A stretch of 11,781 bases of DNA from Gemmatimonadaceae bacterium (GCA_017881545.1 JADGQU010000043.1:1-11781); one strand, 5' to 3'. Counted from the stretch's first letter, positions 1 through 7,292 are shown. Notes: generated from the letters alone by a model not told the origin. Program-made: numbers and translations.

Positions 1-372
1 GCCGAGTCGGTCCTCGCCGCCTTCTTCCCAGATACCGCCGCCGATGTGCCGCTCCTCGTGCGCCGTGTATCCTGAAGGGTAGACGATGATGGAAACCAAC
101 TCGGGATAGTAGTCGGTCTCACGGTGGAGCAAGAGCAGGCACGCCTGGCCGGCGATGGTGACGCGCATCTCGTCGGTGAGGACGAGCCCGCCGGATCCCT
201 CGAAGTGCTTCTCGGCAAGGAATACCTGCGTGTGACCGAGCAATTCCTTTTGATCCTCGGCCGAGAGCCGGCTGAAGACTGGAAGGTTCCGCTCCAGGAT
301 CGCGCGCCACGCGCGGGGCACTGGCTGGGCGCGCAGTCGCGCGCGTCGGCGGGATTTTAGCATGTCGAACAT
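1..372 (-). CDS. mtfA: MtfA-type (M90 family) zinc peptidase, N-terminal part, runs off window
   Basis: The first 124 residues of a minus-strand gene are visible; the rest lies beyond base 1. The protein opens with a basic stretch (MFDMLKSRRRARLR), then shows the pattern typical of the MtfA/M90 family: 'ILERNLPVFSRLSAED' (25-40), 'FLAEKHFEGSGGLVLTDEMR' (51-70), 'IAGQACLLLL' (73-82) and 'VYPSGY' (97-102). In this family the zinc-binding HExxH lies further on, so catalytic competence cannot be judged here. E. coli MtfA is a cytosolic peptidase that binds the glucose regulator Mlc; whether that role holds here is unknown. An in-frame TAA lies two codons before the ATG at 372, and AAGG sits 4 nt upstream, fixing the start there (or at the ATG at 363). 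It follows the repeat-protein gene by 60 bp, so co-transcription is possible. The family call rests on remembered sequence patterns. Confidence 0.82.
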   Translation of the reverse strand, partial: MFDMLKSRRRARLRAQPVPRAWRAILERNLPVFSRLSAEDQKELLGHTQVFLAEKHFEGSGGLVLTDEMRVTIAGQACLLLLHRETDYYPELVSIIVYPSGYTAHEERHIGGGIWEEGGEDRLG

Positions 373-432
373 CGTGCCTTAAGAGTACACCCTCGCCCGA
401 CCGACCGGCAGAATCTCAGATCGCGCGCAAAG

Positions 433-1416
433 TTATAGCGGCGTCTTTTGGGGGCAAACAGTCGGCAGCAGCTCGCTCACGCGCATGACGTTCGGGTCGT
501 CCGCATCGCGGTGCTGCACCTTCATCAGGTTCACGCCGACCTGGCCGAGCAGCGCGCAATCGAGCGCTGGATTCTCCAGCAGTGCCGCGATGATGTTCTT
601 GTCGCTCGCGGTGCGGGAGAGCTTGTCGAGGATTTCGCGCGGCGTGGCGGGATTCCCGGCGAACCAGATGTCGAGGCCGGTGATCGTCGCCGGCCGGTGG
701 TAGAGCTCGCGCAGAACATTGGGCGGCGTGTGTCGGTGAGCGGCGAGCGCCTGAAAGAAGTAATCCGGATACGACTTCGTTCGATACACTCGCTCGAGCG
801 TCTCGGGGAGCGTGTTCGGGTTGCGGACGGCTTCGAGCGCGATCCCCAGATCGGGGGAATTCGCGAGGGAATCGAGGATTTTCGGCGAGATTGAGTCTCT
901 CGGCAGTGCCGCGAGGAGGAATGGTCGATCGTTCATGTGAGCGCGGATGCTCGAGTCCATCCACTCGCGCTCGCGTCCCGGATTCTCCTTGAGCCCGGCG
1001 GCGATCAGCTTTCGATGGAGCGCGATCTCCGCCAGCAATGCTGCCTGCGCGTCATCTCTGCTGCGATTCTTCGTGTTTGTCTGCTCGCCCCCCGCGATGT
1101 TGAAGCCGGCGAGCAGCACCGCGCCCGCGAGCGCGAGCCACGCTCCGATTCTCGCCGAGCGATCGCTCGAAGTTCTATAGCGGCCGAAGGCGAGGCCGAG
1201 AAATCCAGCGAGCGCGCCAATCAGCGGAATCACGAGGAGTCCGAGCGCGGCGGTGGACGATCGCGACTGTTTGATGGACCAGAGACCCGTGATCACCGCT
1301 ATGGCGACAAAGAGGACGCTCAGCCCAGTTCCTCGCCACTCTTTCCTGATCAGTGCCGTGGCAAGGACCACGAGGTACGCGACCGGGATGCCGAGGAGCA
1401 GCAGGAAAAAAATCAC
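433..1416 (-). CDS. Orphan membrane protein with LRV/HEAT-like NPxTPxxxL repeats
   Basis: I do not recognise this as a named gene. The 327-residue product has four hydrophobic segments (about 1-22, 31-48, 56-77, 90-108), then a soluble helical part. The latter carries a degenerate repeat of about 25-30 residues: 'SPKILDSLANS' (177-187), 'NPNTLPETLERVY' (199-211), 'HTPPNVLRELYHR' (229-241), 'NPATPREILDKLSR' (255-268) and 'NPALDCALLGQV' (282-293). This resembles leucine-rich-repeat-variant/HEAT-type solenoids, which usually bind proteins, so a membrane-anchored adaptor is plausible but inferred. The start is GTG. The reading frame is the same as that of the upstream OsmC gene, whose TGA ends 12 nt before this GTG; with no good SD, reinitiation after OsmC translation is likely. 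C287 and C321 are the only cysteines. Confidence 0.72.
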   Translation of the reverse strand: MIFFLLLLGIPVAYLVVLATALIRKEWRGTGLSVLFVAIAVITGLWSIKQSRSSTAALGLLVIPLIGALAGFLGLAFGRYRTSSDRSARIGAWLALAGAVLLAGFNIAGGEQTNTKNRSRDDAQAALLAEIALHRKLIAAGLKENPGREREWMDSSIRAHMNDRPFLLAALPRDSISPKILDSLANSPDLGIALEAVRNPNTLPETLERVYRTKSYPDYFFQALAAHRHTPPNVLRELYHRPATITGLDIWFAGNPATPREILDKLSRTASDKNIIAALLENPALDCALLGQVGVNLMKVQHRDADDPNVMRVSELLPTVCPQKTPL

Positions 1417-1428
1417 GTTGATGCTCGC

Positions 1429-1944
1429 TCACTCGACAGCTGGAATGCTCACCGCCTCAGCGACCTTTATTTGTGGCTCATGATGCACGGGAACGCTCAC
1501 CGACGCGGCGATGAAACAGAGGTCGTGAGCGGTGTCGTGCAGCTCCATCGCGCGCTTCGCATCTCCGCCCGCCGCGATCGTCACCTTCGGCCGCAGCGTC
1601 ACGCTCTCGAACTTCCCGCCGCCATCCGGGCTGAGAAGCAGCGTGCCGCTCGCATCATCCTCGTATGCAACGACGCTGATTTTGGCGCGCGGGCAGAGCG
1701 CGAGGTAGGTGAGGAGATGGCAGGCGGAGATGGATGCGACGAAGAGATCTTCAGGATTGTAGCGGTCGGAATCGCCGCGAAAGACTGGATCCGCGCTGGC
1801 GGGAAGATCCGGCTTTCCGCCTACCTGCACGCGGTAGTTGCGCCCGTATCCCTTGTAGCTCGACGTGCCATCGCCCAGGTTGCCGTCCCAGACGATGTGG
1901 GCCTTGAAGTCGTGGGTTTTTGTTGGTCCGGTGGATGCAGACAT
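1429..1944 (-). CDS. OsmC/Ohr family peroxiredoxin-like protein
   Basis: The 171-residue product is a full-length OsmC-fold protein. Such cytosolic enzymes reduce organic hydroperoxides with a reactive cysteine pair. The first family cysteine is Cys75 in 'SISACHLLTYLALC' (71-84) and the second is Cys143 in 'AHDLCFIAASVSVPV' (139-153); Cys84 is extra. The N-terminal half has 'YKGYGRNYRVQVGGKPDLPA' (30-49) followed by 'NPEDLFVAS' (63-71), as in the YhfA/OsmC-like branch rather than classical Ohr, so organic-peroxide specificity is not certain. The ATG at 1944 is preceded by a perfect GGAGG with a 6-nt spacer. A 142-bp gap to recF leaves room for its own promoter. The repeat-protein gene follows immediately and in the same frame. 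Confidence 0.94.
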   Translation of the reverse strand: MSASTGPTKTHDFKAHIVWDGNLGDGTSSYKGYGRNYRVQVGGKPDLPASADPVFRGDSDRYNPEDLFVASISACHLLTYLALCPRAKISVVAYEDDASGTLLLSPDGGGKFESVTLRPKVTIAAGGDAKRAMELHDTAHDLCFIAASVSVPVHHEPQIKVAEAVSIPAVE

Positions 1945-1950
1945 TATGAG

Positions 1951-1955
1951 CCTCC
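1951..1955 (-). promoter_or_regulatory. Strong Shine-Dalgarno for the OsmC gene
   Basis: On the minus strand GGAGG lies six bases (CTCATA) before the ATG at 1944. It is among the best SD sites in the window and fixes the OsmC start. Confidence 0.85.
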
Positions 1956-2050
1956 GCTCCAGGCGTCACTACTGTACACGATGCGAATGAGTGACAGAAA
2001 TTCGTCTCTCAGGGAACATACCTGCTTTCAATTGCGAGAAGAGTTTTCTC

Positions 2051-2088
2051 TTGACCTTCCTTTCATTAGGAACTGTTGACCTTTCTTC
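2051..2088. repeat. Direct repeat TTGACCTTYCTT in the recF-osmC gap
   Basis: The plus strand reads TTGACCTTCCTTTC at 2051-2064 and TTGACCTTTCTTC at 2076-2088, 25 bp apart, close to 2.5 helical turns. On the transcribed (minus) side this is AAGGTCAA twice. The pair sits upstream of the OsmC gene, next to a possible minus-strand promoter (TTGAAG, 16 nt, TAATGA; 2090-2063). It could be a regulator site for the peroxide-defence gene; that role is inference. Confidence 0.4.
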
Positions 2089-3301
2089 AAGGGTGCGCGC
2101 CCTGTGTTATGGTCGGCGCCACTCCCCGTGGGACCCAGGGCTTTATCGTCCCACTAGTGATCTGTAACCGATCGAGCCGCATGAGTCCGGGCGGAATGTC
2201 CGCCTCACGCGGCACGACGAGGATCGTCTGGCCGAGTCCGCGCTCCTCGAGCATCACGAGGATTCTGGCGGCGCGCCGGATGTCCAGCTCCGCGAACGGA
2301 TCGTCGAGCAGTAGCAGCGGCTCCGCCCCTGAGTGATCGCGCAGCGTCGCGGCCTCGAGCAGCCTGAGCGCGATCGCCGCGGAGCGTTGCTGGCCGGCTG
2401 AGCCGAAGAGGCGGAGGTCACGGCCGTCGAGCGTCAGCTCGAGATCGTCGCGATGCGGGCCGACGTGCGTCATCCCCCTCCTGAGATCGAGCGCGCGTTT
2501 TTCCTCGAAGGCGGCGAGCAATACATCGCGTCTCGCCTCCGAGTTGGCGAACGGGCTCACATAGCGGATATGGGACTTACCCTTCTCACCCATTCGCTGC
2601 ACGACGGCTGAAAAGTCCGCCGCTGAATCGCGCACCCACCTCGCGCGCGCCTCGATCAAAACCGACCCATGCTCGGCCAACGCCGGCTCCCAGACAGCCA
2701 CCTGCTGCTCATCGTCGGCTGATCCGCGGCGCGCTGCATTTCGGAGGGCCGCGTTTCGTCGCGCGAGATTCGCGCGGTAATTCTGAAGCGCGTGCAGGTA
2801 CTTCCTGTCGGTGAGCGCCAGCACCAGGTCGAGGTAGCGCCGTCTCTCGGTCGGTGAGCCGCTCACCAGCTCCAGATCGCGTGGCGAGAACATCACGCAG
2901 GGAAGCACGCCCAATGCGTCACTGAGTCTCCGGATCTCGGTCCCATCGTGCAAGACTTTCTTGCGTTTGGCGTTGCGGTCGAACCCGACGGAGATGTCGC
3001 GCCCCTTGGGAGTGTGCGCCTGCGCGGAGATGTGGAACCCCGCCGTGTCGAAGCGCGTCAGGTCCTGATCACGCGCGTCCCGAATCGAGCGCATGATCTG
3101 GAGATAGTAGATAGCCTCGAGGAAATTCGTCTTTCCGTGACCGTTGTCTCCGACGACGACGGCGCCCTCGGGAGGCAGCTCGAGATCGACGCGCTCGAGA
3201 TTGCGGAAATCGCGGATGGCAATGCTGTCCAGCCTGATTCGATCTTTGATCTGATCATCCGTTGCACGCGCGGCGGCGGCAGCGGCGTCGATGATGCTCA
3301 C
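2087..3301 (-). CDS. recF: DNA replication and repair protein RecF
   Basis: RecF is a cytosolic ABC-type ATPase that binds DNA at gaps and helps RecO and RecR load RecA. The 404-residue product has all family marks in order: N-terminal 'LDSIAIRDFRNLE' (24-36), Walker A GDNGHGKT (51-58), the RecF block 'FSPRDLELVSGSPTERRRYL' (138-157), 'GPHRDDLELTLDGRD' (281-295), the ABC signature 'GSAGQQRSAAIALRL' (300-314) and Walker B 'LLLLDDPFAELD' (329-340). The signature has GSAGQQ where many RecF proteins have SQGQQ. The start is GTG at 3301, overlapping the stop of the upstream enoyl-CoA hydratase gene (GTGA), so translation is probably coupled. The first ~23 residues (Ala-rich) exceed the usual start. 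In many bacteria recF lies with dnaA, dnaN and gyrB; here it does not. Confidence 0.96.
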   Translation of the reverse strand: MSIIDAAAAAARATDDQIKDRIRLDSIAIRDFRNLERVDLELPPEGAVVVGDNGHGKTNFLEAIYYLQIMRSIRDARDQDLTRFDTAGFHISAQAHTPKGRDISVGFDRNAKRKKVLHDGTEIRRLSDALGVLPCVMFSPRDLELVSGSPTERRRYLDLVLALTDRKYLHALQNYRANLARRNAALRNAARRGSADDEQQVAVWEPALAEHGSVLIEARARWVRDSAADFSAVVQRMGEKGKSHIRYVSPFANSEARRDVLLAAFEEKRALDLRRGMTHVGPHRDDLELTLDGRDLRLFGSAGQQRSAAIALRLLEAATLRDHSGAEPLLLLDDPFAELDIRRAARILVMLEERGLGQTILVVPREADIPPGLMRLDRLQITSGTIKPWVPRGVAPTITQGAHP

Positions 3302-4077
3302 CTTCCCTTGAACGCGGGCGCGCGCTTCTCGAGGAAGGCGCGCATTCCCTCACGCATGTCGTCCGTCGTGGCGAGAAGGCCGAAGTGATTGGCCTCGAGA
3401 ATCAGCCCCTCGTCGAGCGACATCTCGAGTCCGCGCTCGATCGCCTCGATGCAAAGCGCGACAGCGAGCGGGCCGTTGGCGAGAATCGTCTTCATCATTT
3501 CTCTCGTCACGTTCATCAGCTCTGCCGCCGGCGCCACTTTATTGACGAGGCCGATTCTGTACGCCTCAGCCGCATCGATCGTCTCGCCCGTCATGAGCAG
3601 CTGCATCGCGCGCCCCTTGCCGACGAGGCGCGGGAGGCGCTGACTTCCTCCGTACCCCGGCAGAATGCCGAGCTTGCTCTCGGGCTGTCCGAATTTGGCG
3701 AGGTCCGATGCGATGCGAATATGGCACGCCATCGCGAGCTCGCACCCGCCACCCAGCGCGAAGCCGTTGACCGCCGCGATCACGGGTTTCGGGCAGGTCT
3801 CGATTCTGCGGAACACATCCTGCCCTGCACGAGCGCGCGCCTTCGCGAGCACGGCGGTCTGGCCCGCCAGCTCCGAGATGTCGGCGCCGGCGACGAACGC
3901 GCGTCCGGCGCCGGTGAGGATGACGCCGCCGATCGAATCGTCGACGCGGATCTCATCGATCGCGTGGCCGAGCTCGGCGATGGTCGCGTCGTTGAGCGCG
4001 TTGAGCTTGTCGGGGCGATTGACGGTGAGCGTTGCGACGCGGTCCGCAACTTCCAGCGTCAGGAATTTGAAGGGCAT
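3298..4077 (-). CDS. Enoyl-CoA hydratase/isomerase (crotonase) family
   Basis: The 259-residue product from the ATG at 4077 matches the usual crotonase length. Such enzymes hydrate trans-2-enoyl-CoA in fatty-acid or amino-acid breakdown. Visible marks are 'NRPDKLNALN' (20-29), the oxyanion-hole segment 'GRAFVAGADISEL' (58-70), 'NGFALGGGCELAMACHIRIA' (104-123) and 'FGQPESKLGILPGYGGSQRL' (129-148), and the common C-terminal 'FLEKRAPAFKGR'. Both catalytic glutamates of true hydratases are present (E113 in GGGCELA, E133 in GQPES), favouring hydratase over other crotonase chemistries; the substrate cannot be read from sequence. An extension to a TTG at 4134 adds 19 unlike residues and is less likely. 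No clear SD precedes the ATG. It is the first gene of the minus-strand run and overlaps recF by GTGA. Confidence 0.92.
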   Translation of the reverse strand: MPFKFLTLEVADRVATLTVNRPDKLNALNDATIAELGHAIDEIRVDDSIGGVILTGAGRAFVAGADISELAGQTAVLAKARARAGQDVFRRIETCPKPVIAAVNGFALGGGCELAMACHIRIASDLAKFGQPESKLGILPGYGGSQRLPRLVGKGRAMQLLMTGETIDAAEAYRIGLVNKVAPAAELMNVTREMMKTILANGPLAVALCIEAIERGLEMSLDEGLILEANHFGLLATTDDMREGMRAFLEKRAPAFKGR

Positions 4078-4114
4078 CTGGATGAGATTGTTGGTAAATT
4101 TGCGGGCATCCGTC

Positions 4115-4132
4115 GAGCGGCGGCGTCCGCTC
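4115..4132 (-). other. Small hairpin in leader of the enoyl-CoA hydratase gene
   Basis: GAGCGG (4115-4120) and CCGCTC (4127-4132) form a perfect 6-bp stem with a 6-nt loop, 38 bases upstream of the preferred ATG at 4077. It could be a leader structure or chance in GC-rich DNA. Confidence 0.25.
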
Positions 4133-4171
4133 AAATCTACGCAGATAATCAGGTCGTGGGTGACAGGATAA

Positions 4172-5227
4172 ATGGCGCAGAAGTGGATCGTCCGTGAAGG
4201 CTCGAAGACGAAGGGTTTCAGTTACAAAACCCCGAGTGGAAGCGCGATAAAGAAAGCGGCAGAGCTGGAGCACTTTGATTCGCTCCGAATTCCGCCGGCG
4301 TGGCGCGACGTGCACATCTCGACGAATCCGCGGGCCGCGATCCAGGTGTGGGGCTTCGACGCGCGCGGGCGGAAGCAGTACAAGTATCATCGCCGCGCGG
4401 TCGAGAAGGGCGAGCTGCGGAAATACTATCGCGTCCGCCAGATGGCGCGCGACCTGCCGGCGCTGCGTGCCAAGATGCACCGCGATTTCCGCCGCAGAGG
4501 CCAAACGAAGGAGAAGGTCTGCGCCGGCATCGTTCTATTGATCGGCGAAGGGTTCTTCCGCGTCGGCAGCGACAAGTACCAGAAGGAAAACAACACCTTC
4601 GGCATCACTACGATGCGTAAATCCCACGTCACAATACTCGGGGACACGGTCACGTTCGAGTACAGGGGCAAGAGATCGATCACGCAGCGGAACGTGGTGG
4701 TCGCTAAGGACCTGACGCGATTCGTCAGCTCGCTGGTCCAATCACCGGGCGCGCGACTGTTCCGGTACAAGCAGGATGGAAAGTGGCAGGACATCGATTC
4801 GCACGATGTGAACGACTACATCGAGAGCGTCGCGCAGTTTCCCTACACGGCGAAGGATTTCAGGACGTGGGGCGGAACTCTTCGCGCGGCGACGGTGCTG
4901 GCCGAGCTGGGGAAGGGGAAGAGCCTGAGCGAGCGAAAGAAGAACGTCGTCACCGCCGTCCGGCTCGTCGCATCGGAGCTCGGTAACACCCCTACTATAT
5001 GTAGGAAGTCCTACGTGCATCCGGTGGTGGTGATGAAGTACCTGCGGAGCGGGACGACGATCACGCTGCCGGCGCACGCGAAAGCCAGTGGTTTGAACGG
5101 AGTTGGCTACGCGCCCGAGGAAGAGGCGCTGATTTCCTTCCTGGACGAATATTTTCCTGAGAGGCGAAAAGCTCTCGTGATGAGTGAGGGAACTGCAGTA
5201 AATGCCTCTGAACGACGTGAATCATGA
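4172..5227 (+). CDS. DNA topoisomerase IB (poxvirus/bacterial type)
   Basis: This enzyme relaxes supercoils by nicking one strand through a 3'-phosphotyrosine, without ATP. The 351-residue product has the N-terminal clamp domain with 'IPPAWRDVHIS' (40-50) and 'FDARGRKQYKYH' (62-73), and the catalytic domain with 'FFRVGSDKYQKENNTFGITT' (128-147). Candidate active-site residues are R130, K167 (in 'YRGKRS'), R231 (in 'AKDFRTWGGT'), N272 (in 'LGNTP') and the nucleophile Y281 in 'CRKSYVHP'. Asn in place of the vaccinia His is normal in bacterial members. AGGA lies just before the ATG with a short 3-nt spacer. The stop overlaps the ATG of glycerol kinase (ATGA), making this the first gene of a three-gene coupled operon, divergent from the enoyl-CoA hydratase. 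Bacterial topoisomerase IB is patchily distributed and is often linked to stress or DNA repair. Confidence 0.97.
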   Translation: MAQKWIVREGSKTKGFSYKTPSGSAIKKAAELEHFDSLRIPPAWRDVHISTNPRAAIQVWGFDARGRKQYKYHRRAVEKGELRKYYRVRQMARDLPALRAKMHRDFRRRGQTKEKVCAGIVLLIGEGFFRVGSDKYQKENNTFGITTMRKSHVTILGDTVTFEYRGKRSITQRNVVVAKDLTRFVSSLVQSPGARLFRYKQDGKWQDIDSHDVNDYIESVAQFPYTAKDFRTWGGTLRAATVLAELGKGKSLSERKKNVVTAVRLVASELGNTPTICRKSYVHPVVVMKYLRSGTTITLPAHAKASGLNGVGYAPEEEALISFLDEYFPERRKALVMSEGTAVNASERRES

Positions 5228-6966
5228 GTGAAGCATTGCTCTCAGAGGACGCACCGGTCATTTCGCTCCATCGAAGTGCCAATCCGATGAAGCACGTCCT
5301 GGCCATCGATCAGGGTACGACCGGAACCACGGCCCTGGTAATTGCCGCTGACGGCCGCGTTGCCGGGCGTGGCTACCAGGAGATCACCCAGCACTACCCG
5401 CAGCCGGGTTGGGTCGAGCACGACGCCGACGAGATTTTCGAGCACACGTTGCGTGCGGCGCGCGATGCGATCGCCGCGAGCGGGGTGAAGCCCGACGTGA
5501 TGGGCATCACCAATCAGCGGGAGACGATCGTCGCCTGGCATCGCGATACGGGGAAGCCGCTCGCGCGCGCGATCGTGTGGCAGGACAGGCGGACCACCGA
5601 GCGCTGCGCCGAGCTGAGAAGCAAGACGACGTTTATAGCCGAGCGAACGGGACTGCGCCCGGATCCGTATTTCTCGGCGACGAAGATCGAGTGGCTGCTC
5701 AGGAAGCCCGAGATCGCCTTCGTCGCGCGGAACGACAGGCTGCTCGTGGGCACGATCGACACCTGGCTCATCTGGAAGCTCACCGGCGGGCGCGTCCACG
5801 CGACCGATCCGACGAATGCATCGCGCACTCTGCTCTTCGACATCAATCGATTGAAGTGGAGCAGGGAGCTGTGCGACATCTTCAAGATTCCTATGGAGAT
5901 TCTGCCCGAGGTGCGTCCTTCGGCGGGCGACTTCGGGAAAACGGTGACTTCATTCTTCGGGAAGTCCATTCCGATCACTGGAGTCGCGGGTGATCAGCAG
6001 GCAGCGCTCTTCGGCCAGGGATGCACCGCGGCGGGGCAGGCGAAGAATACTTACGGCACTGGCGCGTTTCTCCTGCTCAACACCGGAGACCAGGTACCGC
6101 GCGCCGGCGAAGGGTTGCTCGCGACTGTCGCGTGCGACGCAAAGGGCGGAGCAGCGTACGCACTCGAGGCCTCCATCTTCATCGCAGGCGCCGCGATCCA
6201 GTGGCTGCGCGACGGGCTCGGCATCCTTCAAAGCGCGTCGGAGAGCGAGCGGCTCGCGCGCTCACTCGACTCCAACGATGGCGTTTACTTTGTGCCCGCC
6301 CTGGTCGGACTCGGCGCTCCGAACTGGGAGCCGCGGGCGCGCGGGACGATAGTGGGTTTCACCAGCGGGACGCACCGCGCGCACTTTGCGAGAGCGGCGC
6401 TCGAAGCGATGGCCTATGGATCGGCGGAAATGTTGGCGGTGATGGCCAAGCGAGGCCGTGTGAAATTCGAATCGCTGCGCGTCGACGGCGGCGCGTCGGC
6501 CAACAACTGGTTGCTCCAATTCCAGTCAGACATCCTCGGCATCCCCGTCGAGCGGCCCGACATGGTCGAGACGACGGCGCTAGGCGCCGCGGGTCTCGCC
6601 GGAATCGCCGGTGGAGTGTGGAGCGATGCGGCGGAGTTCATCGGCACGAGACAGTTCACGCGCTTCACGCCGGTGATGCCGAGGGAATCGGCGAGTGAGT
6701 TGGTGGGCGGTTGGCAGCGCGCGATGAGGGCGGCACTGTTCTGGGCGCGCGACACGGGCGACCCTGACAAGGAGAAGAAGGCGAAAAAACGCCCGAGGTC
6801 CCCGGCAAGCAAGGGAACCGGGAACAAACGGGCGTCAGCCAAAGCCAACGCAAAGGCGAAGGGGAGCGCAAAGGCGAAGGGGAGCGCAAAGTCGAAGTCG
6901 AGCCCGCGAAGCGGCCACAAGTTGGGCGGGGCCCGAAAGAAACCTGCTGGCAGGCGTGGGAAATGA
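5224..6966 (+). CDS. glpK: Glycerol kinase with a basic histone-H1-like C-terminal tail
   Basis: Glycerol kinase makes sn-glycerol 3-phosphate from glycerol and ATP in the cytosol. FGGY-kinase marks are 'LAIDQGTTGTTALVI' (26-40), 'NQRET' with R99/E100 (97-101), 'YFSATKIEWLL' (149-159), 'VAGDQQAALFGQ' with probable catalytic base D257 (254-265), 'KNTYGTGAF' (274-282), 'DGGASANNWLLQFQ' (421-434) and 'ETTALGAAGLA' (449-459). The kinase core ends near residue 510. Residues ~516-580 form a Lys/Arg/Ala/Ser/Gly tail with three copies of a 6-residue unit (AKAKGS, AKAKGS, AKSKSS), absent from ordinary GlpK of about 500 residues. The ATG at 5224 overlaps the topoisomerase stop (ATGA); the ATG at 5287 (MKHVLAIDQGTTG) would give the more usual N-terminus. 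The stop overlaps the next gene by ATGA. No glycerol facilitator or dehydrogenase gene is nearby. Confidence 0.97.
   Translation: MSEALLSEDAPVISLHRSANPMKHVLAIDQGTTGTTALVIAADGRVAGRGYQEITQHYPQPGWVEHDADEIFEHTLRAARDAIAASGVKPDVMGITNQRETIVAWHRDTGKPLARAIVWQDRRTTERCAELRSKTTFIAERTGLRPDPYFSATKIEWLLRKPEIAFVARNDRLLVGTIDTWLIWKLTGGRVHATDPTNASRTLLFDINRLKWSRELCDIFKIPMEILPEVRPSAGDFGKTVTSFFGKSIPITGVAGDQQAALFGQGCTAAGQAKNTYGTGAFLLLNTGDQVPRAGEGLLATVACDAKGGAAYALEASIFIAGAAIQWLRDGLGILQSASESERLARSLDSNDGVYFVPALVGLGAPNWEPRARGTIVGFTSGTHRAHFARAALEAMAYGSAEMLAVMAKRGRVKFESLRVDGGASANNWLLQFQSDILGIPVERPDMVETTALGAAGLAGIAGGVWSDAAEFIGTRQFTRFTPVMPRESASELVGGWQRAMRAALFWARDTGDPDKEKKAKKRPRSPASKGTGNKRASAKANAKAKGSAKAKGSAKSKSSPRSGHKLGGARKKPAGRRGK
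6850..6903 (+). repeat. 18-bp tandem repeat, three units, in the glycerol kinase tail
   Basis: Units of 18 bp lie at 6850-6867, 6868-6885 and 6886-6903. The first two are identical (GCAAAGGCGAAGGGGAGC) and the third differs at a few bases. Each encodes six residues in frame (AKAKGS, AKAKGS, AKSKSS). Identical DNA in adjacent units suggests recent slippage or duplication, so copy number may vary between strains. Confidence 0.9.
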
Positions 6967-7292
6967 ATCAGCTTCTGAGTGTGTGCCTGGCCGTCAATTT
7001 CGTCTACGCCCAGACGGCGGTCGTGCGCGACAGCTGGTTCGGAATCGACAAGATCAAGCACTTCTTCATGTCGGCGTTCATCGAGAGCGTGTCGTACAGC
7101 GCGCTACAGGCTGCGCGCGTAAATCACCGTTCGGCGATGACGGGCGCGATCGCAGTCACGGCGGCGTTTGGCGTCGGCCGCGAGATCCACGATTCCCGGA
7201 ATCCGAAAAACCACTTCAGCGTCAAGGATCTCAGCTGGGACGCGCTTGGCGCGGGTGCGGGCGTGGTTCTCTTGTCGCATACTATAAGGTAG
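6963..7292 (+). CDS. DUF2279/YfiM-like small envelope protein
   Basis: The 109-residue product resembles the DUF2279 family (E. coli YfiM, a putative lipoprotein of unknown function). The marks are 'DSWFGIDKIKHFFMSAFI' (23-40), an Ala/Gly hydrophobic stretch (60-71), 'GREIHDSRNP' (72-81) and 'FSVKDLSWDALGAGAGVVLL' (85-104). The first ~17 residues (MNQLLSVCLAVNFVYAQ) read as a secretion signal; Cys8 has no proper lipobox, so signal-peptidase-I cleavage or membrane retention is more likely than lipidation. The ATG at 6963 overlaps the glycerol kinase stop (ATGA), so it is translationally coupled to it. The function is unknown; the D-K-x-K-H and W-D motifs suggest a membrane-embedded or pore-like role, which is a guess. 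Confidence 0.8.
   Translation: MNQLLSVCLAVNFVYAQTAVVRDSWFGIDKIKHFFMSAFIESVSYSALQAARVNHRSAMTGAIAVTAAFGVGREIHDSRNPKNHFSVKDLSWDALGAGAGVVLLSHTIR

Noticed and set aside
937..2079. Long plus-strand reading frame of 380 codons
   Set aside because: It lies opposite the repeat-protein and OsmC genes, is rich in Arg/Glu/His with no domain-like pattern, and is explained by high G/C at third positions of the true genes.
4078..4134. TTG start giving a 278-residue enoyl-CoA hydratase
   Set aside because: The extra 19 residues do not match the family, whose usual start fits the ATG at 4077.
3385..4197. Plus-strand reading frame of 270 codons
   Set aside because: It is antisense to the clearly recognisable enoyl-CoA hydratase and runs into the topoisomerase start; low-complexity charged sequence.
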